Source: Pohlia nutans
Lineage: Eukaryota > Streptophyta > Bryopsida > Bryales > Mniaceae
NCBI GenBank assembly: GCA_022496805.1
Contig: CM040085.1
Location: 23,589,811-23,653,810 of the forward strand
Length of the DNA: 64,000 nucleotides
Direction: 5' to 3'
The number at the start of each line of letters is the position of its first letter. Position 1 is the first letter of the stretch. The notes beneath the pieces are model-generated. The model was given only the letters and a program-made list of their open reading frames with translations. It was not told where the DNA came from and did not search any database. This document shows, one piece after another, positions 46,237 through 61,690 of the stretch. The position numbers were made by a program, and so were the translations under genes.

Positions 46237-46600
46237 TTGTACCTGTGAGGCAATCTGGCTTCGATTACTTCTACAAGAGCTCGGGGTTGACACATCTCAG
46301 CCAACCTTCATTGGCGTGGACAATCAGAGTGCCATCAAACTCACGAAAAATCCTGTATTCCATAACCGTACCAAACATTTCAAGGTGGATTGGCATTTCT
46401 CTCGTCAGAAAGCTGAGAGTGGAGAAATTTTGGTCGAGTATGTTCCTACGGACAAACAACCTGCTGATATGCTCACCAAAGCCTTAGCGAAGACCAAGTT
46501 TCAAGTAGCTAGAGAGAGACTCAGAATGCTCACACCAAAAGAGGTTCTTGAGAGCTTTCATTAACAACCTTGGACACTAGGTCCAGTACATTTCATGGAG

Positions 46601-46987
46601 CTAGTAACCTTGATAGTAACGCTCAACATCCTCTTGACGTCTAAAAGCTTTGTACTCTGCTCCTCGATAATACTGTACTTGTCTCTGGCACTCAGGCCAT
46701 GAACGATAGATGCCAGGCTCATAACCTCTACGTACGACGTAGAACTTTCGTGCCACTGCTTCTGTCTCTCCCCGCTCAGGCTCAAGAGGGAGTTTCTTCG
46801 ATGTGACAACGAGCGAAGATTTACACTCGGGTGGTGTCATCCGGGGCTCCAGGCGAATTTCTTCAAGCGGTACCTGATGACCGTGCTCACGATGGACCAA
46901 CTCTGACTCTGCTCGTGGCGTGTCCTCAAAAGCGTGACGTTCCATCAGTCTCATTAGCCATTGCAGCTGGTGATGGAGAAAGACCAT
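46601..46987 (-). CDS. Antisense ORF with RNase H1 hybrid-binding domain
   Basis: Minus-strand ORF of 128 residues from the ATG at 46987 (MVFLHHQLQ) to a stop at 46601, lying between the end of Copia-A pol (46564) and the 3' LTR (47188). Its C-terminal 47 residues contain KFYVVRRGYEPGIYRSWPEC, then QVQYYRGAEYKAF. This matches the RNase H1 N-terminal/viroplasmin domain: FY.VRRG, PGIY, SW..C, QV and the GA.YK.F block. In RNase H1 this domain binds RNA/DNA hybrids. No RNase H catalytic domain is attached. The N-terminal 80 residues are acidic/basic mixed and not recognised. It is uninterrupted although pol on the other strand has many lesions. Expression is unproven; it may be an accessory gene or a captured host fragment. 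Confidence 0.65.
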   Translation of the reverse strand: MVFLHHQLQWLMRLMERHAFEDTPRAESELVHREHGHQVPLEEIRLEPRMTPPECKSSLVVTSKKLPLEPERGETEAVARKFYVVRRGYEPGIYRSWPECQRQVQYYRGAEYKAFRRQEDVERYYQGY

Positions 46988-47187
46988 CAAGGCCCAAAGG
47001 GAGACTAGTAGTGCCTGCAACTAGACATGTTTCCGTTTTGCATTGTTAGTTTGTTTTTTTATTCCTCAAACCGTACCTTCTATGTTTCAAGTTTAGCATC
47101 TCACCGGTGAACGCAAGCCTGCTTGATTTAGCCGGTCCATAGCTCCTGTTGTTTTCCGAACTCATTCCCCTCGTGTGCAAGAGGAAG

Positions 47188-47372
47188 TGTTGAAATGTGT
47201 GTGCCCACTTGGGATTAGAACCTCGCTCCACTCGTTCCTACATGCGAACGTATGGAGCTCGGTCCCTTGGGCTTCCCTGTTTTTCAGGGACCTCAAGGGT
47301 ATTTCTGTGTTCTCTTCTTTCATCAGTAAACTTATTGTTTCCCATAGTTATCCCTGTGCGTACATTCTAACA
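47188..47372 (+). repeat. 3' LTR of Copia-A
   Basis: 185 bp, TG...CA ends, preceded by AAGAGGAAG polypurine tract and followed by the ATAAA target duplication. Confidence 0.9.
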
Positions 47373-47722
47373 ATAAAGACCAATTGGTCAATAGCCATGT
47401 CCCGCCCATTTTCAGTTAATCCAGGCTTACTCGCATTTGGCAGCAACTTGGTGTGAACACCATTTTATTGGCAGGCTTTCCCGAGTACTTCAAACTCGCG
47501 GAGATTGCCACTGTATTGGTTTTGGGAAGTGTGGAAGACAAAAGGACGTTTTCTACATTTGGCTTTGTGAAGAGCAAAGTACGAAACAAATTAAGAGATC
47601 ATTTGGCCTTGTGTGTTCAAATGTACACGCAGAAATTCTGGAACTTGCAGACATTTCCCTTCAATGAAGCAATTGGGGAGTGGATGTCAATCAAGCCCAG
47701 ATACAGTTTGGATCCAGTCTAG

Positions 47723-48985
47723 TTATAGGCAAATCTGAGGTTTGGTTTTATTCTATGTTGTAGAAGCTTAAGTTTAGTGTCAATCAGGTACAACTCACCC
47801 TTGTTTCCATCGTGGCAGTTAGTTTCGTGACTTTTGATATGTATCACACAGCCATGAAACTTTCTATAAACATTTGTTTTGGACTTACATTGTTTTGAAT
47901 CTCATTTGTATTGATGTTGTATTTGTTGCTTGGCCTTTTGTTTAATGCTATGCTCACATATTGACTAGAGCGTTGGAGCACCTATTGCATTTGCCAATTC
48001 ACTATTTCGGATTATGCTAACTAGGTGACTTTGAATGAGCCTTGTTATTATGCCCAATCAAGTGAATTAGCCATTTGTAATACACTAGTTTTCAACGAGT
48101 AGCCTCCTGTAGTTTACAAATTTCGTTGATTAGCCATGCGATGCTACATGGTAATCCTGAGAGTAGCTTTTCATTTGAAGTAGAGAAATTGAATTTTAGC
48201 CTTAATTTATAGGCCTGTACATGAATTATTTTTCCTCTGCAATAAAAATTAGCCTGCAGCGCTAACTTCTGCAAACAGTAAAAGCCTTTTTTTGCCTCTC
48301 AGGCTGGACGAAAAAACTACCCTGCTACATATGGACTTTATTAGCCACACAGAAATAAAGTATAGAAATTGAGGCATAACGCTGGCCTAAATTCAATCCA
48401 TGAGTTTCAAAGCAAATCGAAGATAATTGGTTCTACAGTTGACCTCCAACATTCATGCTTGCAGTCATGGCAGAGACGCAGATCAACAACAATTAAGCAG
48501 CACATCCGGAGCCTACTTCTCTTTATTCCAAGTCCTTTCTTTACCAGCTAAGTCAGGAACACCATACGCAGGTTGCTATATCAACAGCAGACATACGCTA
48601 CATAATTCTGGCGCATAAGCTCCTATACAATTCAACTAGATACTGCTACTTATAGCTAACTTGACAGACAAGAGACACGCACACAAACACCGTATGCGTG
48701 GTAACTACATCTTCCTGAGATGCACACAGATGAGTACACGGTAATAGGCTAGGACCCTTCACAAACTATATGAAGTAATCCCATTGTAAGGAACATTGCT
48801 AGACAATCTTGCACTGCATATAGAGTTATTCGTGAAAAGCATTGCAAGCTGGCCTGGTCACCATGAAATATGAAACGTACAGTGAACCATTATGGCTTCC
48901 AAATCCTCCACTGATCCAAACTATAGCATGTGAAAGAAAGCTATGTAATCTCACACTCTGCACAGTGGGAGCAGCAAGGGGAGGA
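47723..48985. other. Downstream flank of hAT relic and 3' flank of CBE1-like gene
   Basis: No coding sequence is supportable. The part nearest 48985 probably contains the 3' UTR of the minus-strand CBE1-like gene. I could not locate the right terminal repeat of the hAT element here. Confidence 0.4.
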
Positions 48986-55160
<6,175 letters not shown>

Positions 55161-57415
55161 TCTGTATTCGCGTGCTCGATTGCAACCACATACGCAACCA
55201 GCACAAAACTATCTGCCCTAATAGATCTACAGTAGCTGACACTGCTTAATTCCGCAATGTGTTGACAACGATGTTATGATGTACCACAAGCCATGGCGAT
55301 AGCATCTTCTCAGTACATCATTTCCAGGCTACAAGCCTGTGAAGCTAACCTACAACTAAAAGCTCCATAGTTCTCTCAAGATTAGAGTGAACGCATCAGC
55401 AGCTACTCAATGTACATCACTGATATATTTTAAACCTAATTCTATTTGTTCAGGTGCAGATTGAGAGAAATGCATGTAGCAAATCTGCATCTCAAGCAAG
55501 CATGGGATTGTCAAACCCCGCTGAAAGTGCTTGAAATGATACCAAAGGGCGAAGAAGTTTGTGGATGACGAAATTTCGCAGACACAGAAACTCGAGCCAG
55601 ATGTAATTACAGAACCTTGAAGACCTAAAAACTCTCCCCTGATCTTGCTTCGCAATCTTTTCACTCGATTTGACAAACTCGACCGAAGAAGCAGAAGAAG
55701 GTACAGAATAGTAAATAGGATCTGAACTTCAGTTAAAAAGCAACAAGTCAATCGACTTGTGCTCTTGGAAAATAGCGCCGACGACAAAACCTAAGATGCT
55801 CGCTCGCATGTGCAACTCGCTCATCGGCCAATTGAAAACGTAACCTCGAAAAATGGAAGTACAAGGATCGGGACTGTGAGAATTCTAGCGAACGCCTACC
55901 AATGCATCGACAATCGCTCAAATTACACTACGTTTGGAGATCCCCTTCGCTGCTTGTCTCCTCATCCTTGCTTCCCTCAATAGCGATGCGAATGACGCAC
56001 TCAATCACAACGCCGGAAGAATCATTCAAAGAGACTCATGACGAACTCACAAGCCACCACCACGCACACCACAGCAAAAAGCAAAGAGCGAATGCACAAC
56101 CACTGCGGCTCAAACTCTCCAACTCTTCCCAGCCACCAAACAAAAGCGCCACTCAACACGAACGTCTCTTTGACTTAAACAAAGACAACCCCAACTCCGG
56201 CAACTCTCTCATCTCAAGTCCCGCTCGACATATCTCCGCCACAAGAAGTGCAGGAGCATCCTTCCGCTTGCTTGCTTCCGGAACGACGCAACGCCCCGTG
56301 TGTGCTTCTTCCCTGTACGTTACTCCAGCGCGGGACCTAATCCTAGGGAATCCCTCCCTTCCCCCCCTTCCCCCCGTCCGCCTCTAGCCTACTACCATTG
56401 CTGCATCCCTAAAAATGAACACGACACTAATCAGACACGAATCTTCCATTGTCTCCGAGTTTGCAAGCGAGTAAGTGCGAGAGTGGCGTGGGCTTTGCGA
56501 TGACGCTGACGAAGAAGAATGCGATGACTGAGGACTACCGAAGAAGAACAACACACAACGCTGAAGACCTCCTCTTCCCTTCCCTCTTTTGCCCCACTTG
56601 CTGGCCAGGACATGACGGTGTCACTTTCTTTCCAGAATCCATCTTTTACTTTCCTCCCTTTCTTTCCGGCTTTTTCTTTTACTCCCCCCACACTCATCTG
56701 GTTTCAAGTGTTCATCACGTTGGAGCTTATCTTCGCGTTCACGTTCAATCTTCACGGTGTTTTCGGAGTACCCATCAAGTAGTCTCTGGTCTCAATCGTT
56801 TGGGTGTTGTAAAATTTGTTTTCTGCCGAAATTGGAGGAAGAAAAGAGAGATTTTAACATGCCAAAACTTGAGTAATTAAGTTACTCGTTACTCGTTACG
56901 GTAAGAAGGCCGAACTCGTTTTGTGTCATGTCTGCTTCGGTTATGAAAATCCAGTTCATTCAATGACTGAAGCATTAGGAAGCATGTGGCAGGTGATCTT
57001 GAATACGGAATTTATTGCCTGTAAGAGCAGATATACCTGATTCACGTGAGGCATCTCAATGACATCTTTGAGTATAATGTACTGAGCCCCTATAGTTCGA
57101 AATACACAGGCAACCAAAGATTGAAAAGCAATGTACTGATCCCAGCAAAACTCAAGCCTCTAGGTGTCGACGATATACAACCTCGATTTCGAAACTGGAA
57201 CATAACCACCGTCCGTGACTAATTGCGCCAGAATCTCAGATTAAACCATTATTGGTTAAAACGTGATTCATGCACACAGACATGGTCTGGACGTTCCAAT
57301 GAATCCACGTGCCCTTGAATTCCTTCAGACGTGCACATGTTTCGTAATCGTCCCCCACGGCAATCCAACCTCGTGTATGGCGTCAAATAATGATATTGCA
57401 AGAGTTAGGATGATG
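55161..57415. promoter_or_regulatory. Leader and promoter region of CBE1-like gene
   Basis: No separate gene is supported. The plus-strand open frame at 55902-56387 has no motifs. Read on the minus strand, 55.2-55.9 kb has splice-like sites (for example TTAAGCAG at about 55242) and probably contains non-coding 5' exons; 56.3-56.7 kb is purine-rich on the minus strand, as in plant 5' UTRs. Exact transcription start is not visible. Confidence 0.4.
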
Positions 57416-58887
57416 CTATGAAGTTTGCTGCTTCAACGGCGATTCTCCAATTTGTAGATTCTTCAGGGATTGCTGACGCTTTTTTTCCAAATCAACAGCA
57501 CGCTTAGCAGCCTCTTCAGCAGTTAGCATCTGAATGGGAAACCAGTCAGGTAACCTCCAAGAGTTGTCCTCGTTTGATTTCTCCTCCACCATAGCCGAGG
57601 CTGCAGCAATAGGCTCCGCAATCAATGACTCCGAGGGAAGAGTACTCAGGAAGTGACGAATTCGGTATTCTCTATATTGGACAGCCCCCAGCTGCAATCC
57701 AGTGCCGACACCAGCAAACAGAATACCCATAGGAAGTGCTCGTGCTCGTCCTCCTGAAAACAAAAATCAGGGTTAGTACTTGATCGCTGGAGTTGATCGT
57801 ATATTTATATCAAGTTCACTAGTACAGAGAACTCTCAACAATCAGAGCTGAGTTGCAAATGTATTTCTGAAATGGACACTAAAGCTGACACCCTCGGATG
57901 ATGTAGTGATCAATGGACATGTACTAAGCCACAAACACATGGGACTGATCATTAAGAAGTAGAAGAGAGGTCGCTGTCATAAAAGACTGACGACCTCTTA
58001 TGCAAACGCGACTTGAAGATGATGTGCCCTAGCTTAATTTATACAATATTATTATGTCGGAGTCCATCTACTCTGTCCCTCGAATTCAATTAAGATACAA
58101 ACAACGAGCACAGAAAAGGAATAGGACCTTGAAAGTGTCCCAGCAAGGCACCACTGGCAAGTCCTCCTATAGCACAATCCACCCAATGCTCCGGCTCAGA
58201 AGCTCGAAGCTCTCGTGAAATTTCTTGAGCACCTGAAATTAACAAGCAGAGAATTCATCAATATGAAATGCCAAATACATCCGCTTGAATTTCGTAACAG
58301 AAACTAGGTTCAAGCTTATAGACTTCCAAAAGTGCAGAACATTGTCAATTTTTAAAAGCTAACTTCAAATTCTACAACCTGAAAATAGACCGATTCTAAT
58401 TCAAATAAGCATGATGCTCAAGATTAACGTTTTAACCCCTAAAGGACCAAGAAGCCCAAATTGGGCCTCATGTTTTTTTTTAGCAGTTTTGAGTAGGTCC
58501 TATGTGGATGCAGTTTTGAGCAGTTTTTGTTCATATTTATTTGTTTGACCAACACATGCAATGTTCATCACTGATTCTAGTGATATAAAATTTGGTCCCC
58601 TCTGAATTGTATTTTTCACAATATGATCAATTGAATTTGTCATTTTCAAACCACGAATCCTTGGTCCTTTAGGGGTTAAGACCCCAAAATTTTAAAAAGA
58701 AGCAGCTAGAAGGGGAAATACCGCCAAAGCAAGAGGCTGCAACGAGAAAATTGACGCCCACAGTCACTCCGAACCGTAGAGCAGGCTGACCCCTCACTGC
58801 TCCAATTAAAACCCCTGCTACCGCACCAACACCTCCTGCAGCCCATTTTTCAAGAGTAAACATCCTCGAGCTCGCAAAAAAAGGCAT
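57416..58887 (-). CDS. Tim17/Tim22/Tim23-family-like membrane protein, three exons
   Basis: Exons 58722-58887, 58128-58232 and 57416-57753 join in phase through GT-AG introns, giving 202 residues. The N-terminal 125 residues hold glycine- and alanine-rich hydrophobic segments with small-residue spacing: GGVGAVAGVLIGAVRG, FGVTVGVNFLVAASCFGG, GGLASGALLGHFQG and MGILFAGVGTGLQLG. This four-segment pattern and the GxxxG-type spacing resemble the Tim17/22/23/OEP16 family of organelle inner or outer membrane proteins. The hydrophilic C-terminal tail contains WRLPDWFPIQMLTAEEAAKR, which recalls plant members of this family. Whether it acts in import, or in mitochondria or plastids, cannot be told. 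The start ATG at 58887 is preceded by an in-frame stop. The gene looks intact. Confidence 0.7.
58432..58679. mobile_element. TTAA-ended MITE, copy d, in Tim17-like intron 1
   Basis: 248 bp, bounded by TTAA on both sides (58432-58435, 58676-58679) with inverted repeats TTAACCCCTAAAGGACCAAG. It lies within intron 1 (58233-58721) of the Tim17-like gene, ending about 40 bp from the donor of exon 1. Confidence 0.75.
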
Positions 58888-59852
58888 AGCCCGTTCTCGA
58901 ATTTTTCATCACTTTCGCCTCAATCAGGAACTAATCTCAACTGCTAACCGGATCTCCAGCCCGTTGGATTGCCAAATGTGTACAAACACAATTCAAACTG
59001 AGGCTGACAGAAATCACATGGCGCAAACCTGCTACAAGGGATTTGGAGATGATACGAGAAGCCCAGCCTTCACTGCCACGGTAATCCAGCGGACGACCAC
59101 CGGGACTCACTGCTCCCCTCCCACGCCTGTCCCCTGCTCCTTCATCCCCTGCCATCGTCCGTCTCCACTGGTCTCTTGATCACTCCCGCATCCTAACTCC
59201 GCAATTCAGAAAAGAATACGCATTACACGAGTGCGTGCATCGACATGAGAATCGAGAGCTCGCGTCGAAAAAGACGATCACACACAGAGCGACCAAAACC
59301 CTACCGATGCACCGCAGCTCGTTTCTCGTCCACCGTCGAACGAGAACCTACTTTCGTTGGTGTGTCACTGATCGTTCGTCAACTGGTCCACAGTATTAGG
59401 CTACCGGTATTAAAATTAGTGAACTGAGCTGGAAGTACGCAGTAAAACTTAAGCTACAATTAGACCGATCTTTTTACAAATCCTTGGATTATGGTATGTA
59501 CTATTCAAATTAGTCTAAGAACATAATAATAATATATTATTATTTTCTTTACATTATAATATTTTCTCATATAGGTATGTCATAATATTTTATTCATATT
59601 TGGCATGAAAATTCATAGTAATTTGGATTAAAAAGGATCAGTATAGAGCACACTATACCTACCACAATTACTATGAGTTATCTCGATTAAAATTTTGTTA
59701 TGATCCTAAACCATTATATAGATTAGCTAAAATCCATGAACAATTGATCCCATAAATCAATGCTTGTTGCTTCTTAAAATAGCCCAAAATAGACCAAATG
59801 CAAGATGTTGATTGGACAATAGCAGATTCCAAAAATTGTTTGGGCTTGCACC
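58888..59852. promoter_or_regulatory. 5' flank of Tim17-like gene
   Basis: 58.9-59.4 kb is GC-richer than the DNA beyond it and probably holds the leader and promoter of the minus-strand Tim17-like gene. From about 59450 it turns strongly AT-rich. No coding sequence is supported. Confidence 0.4.
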
Positions 59853-61067
59853 TTAACCCCTAAAGGACCGGAGTGTTTTTCCTCCAAAAACACTCCAATG
59901 CTGCCATTTTTACTCCCCCATGCAAAAAAGCCAAAAGAATGTTATTTTTTACCTTCTAACCATAAGATCTTGTCCTAAACTATTTGAAAAACATACACAA
60001 CAAATTACGTTGATTTTGACCGCACGGATTGCAAGATAATTGCATTTGATGGAAAAAAACACCCCAAAAAAACACATGCCCAAAACTTTCAGATGCGTTT
60101 GACCATGGCTACATCAAAAAAACCTCACTACCGAAACTTGTCGCACTTCACTTTCACATTCTATATGATGTTACTTAGTTGTGTACCAATTTTCGTTGCG
60201 TTTGGAGATGTTTAGGATGTTGAATAACACCTTGCACTTGTTGGGGGTTTAAAAGTTCAGAAAAGACTATATGTTTTTGGAATTGCAATATTTTCGACTT
60301 TCTTTATTTAAAATACGAATCCGAGCGGTGAAACACAAGTACATTCCACCCTCTACAGAATGGAGAAAAAAAAATTGAAAAAAAAATAAATCTCCAAGTT
60401 TTAGAAGACATGTAGCACATTTTCTAAGAATTTTGGGGGTTAGGGGGGAAATAAAGGGTGGAAGAAGGGAATTGAAGTGCCAACCCATTCCAATGTTCAT
60501 GACCCCACTAACTCTCAATGTACACTGCCACGTGGCAGTCCCTCATTGGACGATTTTTATTTTTTGTTTTTTATTTTTAAAAATGATTTTAATTTTCAAT
60601 TTTTTAAATAATATTTTTAATTATGAAATTGAACTTTTAGTTTAAAATAATAATTTTAATTTAAAATAATAATTTTCAGTTTAAAATAACAATTCTATTT
60701 TATAAAAAATAAATTTTTAAATTTTTAAAATATTATTTTAATTTTTTTTTATGAGTTTGGAAAACGGGGTGGTCTTCTGCCCCCCACAGTCCACCCCATT
60801 TTCCACACGCCACCCATCTTGTTGCCCCCCCCTAAAATTCAACTATTTCTCTACTGCCCCGCTGCCCTTTCTCCCGAAAAAAACACATTTCCCCTCATAA
60901 CTTTCACATACGGTGTCGGAATTCAAAAAAAAAAAATCCCCATTTTCGTGGCACATTGGGGAATCTACTATTAAATTTCCTTCAAAATTCGATTAAAAAT
61001 GTGTTCACCAGAACCTACCCGATTCTCTAAATGTCCTAGTTAGGACACTTGGTCCTTTAGGGGTTAA
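59853..61067. mobile_element. TTAA-ended non-autonomous element, copy e
   Basis: The left end TTAACCCCTAAAGGACCGG (59853) and right end inverse of TTAACCCCTAAAGGACCAAG (61067) bound 1215 bp. The interior includes a very AT-rich tract (60540-60760) and a GC-richer stretch. It may be composite: a TTTAAACCCCC-like inverted end near 60250 could mark a smaller nested copy. Confidence 0.5.
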
Positions 61068-61122
61068 AACATAGTCTACATATTGGTTATCGTACATTCT
61101 CAATTTTGGGTACTTCTATACG

Positions 61123-61690
61123 TTAATCCCTAAAGACCATGGGTTTTTTTTTATTTTGAACATCATTTTCTCCTCTTTCTATTCATTTTCTTGTGATTTA
61201 TTTTCTCTTAATAGCTAATACCCATTTGAGCATTACAAAAAAGATTAAAGAATTTTTTCACCAATCATACAATTTTTTCCATGTCTTCAGAGACATTAAG
61301 AAAATGTCAAAAAAAATTGTTATTTCATCTTTTCACTTCCAAAAACTATGAACTTGCAATTTGTATTGTCAAATTCTATGAAAATTTTACCATGCATTCC
61401 TTTCGTAATCTAAAGCAAGATCCTATGGTTAGAGATGCAAAAAAATCATTTTTAGGTTTATTTTAAGCCTTGTCCGAAGTGCCCATTCTTCCAAAAAAAA
61501 ACCTTTTTCTCTCCATAATTTCCACTTATAAAGTTAGAATCAAAATAAAAATTGATTTTCATTTTTGTATAGACATACCAAATTCACATAATTGCTTTCA
61601 ACAAATTAGAATAAAAATTGACACCGTGAGAACCTACCTAAACATTGAAATGTCCTAGTTATGATACTTGGTCCTTTAGAAGGTTCAAGA
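61123..61690. mobile_element. TTAA-type element, copy f, decayed right end
   Basis: The left end is TTAATCCCTAAAGACCATGG. The right end shares AATGTCCTAGTTA and ACTTGGTCCTTTAG with copy e but its terminal TTAA is lost. No coding capacity. Confidence 0.5.

Larger units (their letters stand above)
31106..46564 (+). pseudogene. Copia-A Gag-Pol, interrupted and mutated
   Basis: With insertions removed, pieces 31106-31585, 37056-38941 and 44021 onward form one frame. Gag begins MSGDSSFSD; its knuckle CNFCFQRGHLDHEC is near 37530. Protease DSGATHH, pre-integrase WHRRLGH, integrase HSDVCGP, RSDNGGEYTS and QNGVAEQKNR follow. After the MULE come SGRKPSVTNLRIFGS, RT KARLVARGF and YVDDL (about 45360), then RNase H and the C-terminal end KEVLESFH at 46564. 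Inactivating changes are TAA at 31526, TAA at 37428, TGA at 44172, TAG at 44517 and 44553, a frameshifting deletion near 45640 (before LIFLTRTRPD), and a MITE in RNase H after SEYRAL. It is not functional in cis. Confidence 0.9.
30747..47372 (+). mobile_element. Copia-A, inactivated Ty1/copia element hosting later insertions
   Basis: LTRs of 185 bp lie at 30747-30931 and 47188-47372, both TGTTGAAATG...CATTCTAACA. An ATAAA duplication flanks the element (30742-30746 and 47373-47377) within the hAT relic. The primer-binding site follows the 5' LTR and a purine tract (AAGAGGAAG) precedes the 3' LTR. Its Gag-Pol frame is broken by stops, a small deletion, Copia-B copy 2, a MULE and a MITE. Without these insertions it is about 5.8 kb. 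The roughly 620 bp between pol and the 3' LTR carry an antisense ORF. Confidence 0.95.
22765..47722 (+). pseudogene. Degenerate hAT (ZNF862-like) transposase, split by two retrotransposons
   Basis: Remaining pieces are 22765-24753, 25020-25064, 30527-30746 and 47378-47722; the rest is inserted DNA. From about 23199 one frame runs through CAICTRIEKHITTICMKKD, MSADEVTSVD, YVVVDFVRVPLLL, DHVTKVIMAALLGPGGLT, GVDGHSVFQG, GVHWIAHHTNLAV, METKGRKILKHVRTRWLS and VVSEYRTLVMKM, the order seen in ZNF862-like hAT transposases. An intron at 24754-25019 joins in phase to HFRFP at 25050, which continues after Copia-B copy 1 with SQPVMDAMEIVFPQF. The C-terminal part after Copia-A has FPEYFKLAEIATVLVLGSVE and FPFNEAIGEW, the dimerisation end of the family. 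Stops occur at 23478, 23760, 24252, 24480, 24585, 24729, 30571 and in FS*S near 47418. It is inactive. The N-terminal exon structure before 23199 is uncertain. Confidence 0.8.

Noticed and set aside
55902..56387. 161-residue plus-strand ORF upstream of the CBE1-like gene
   Set aside because: No domain, basic low-complexity composition, and it overlaps the probable minus-strand leader/promoter.
60540..60760. Very AT-rich tract considered as matrix attachment or replication signal
   Set aside because: It lies inside a TTAA-ended repeat and there is no specific motif to support a function.
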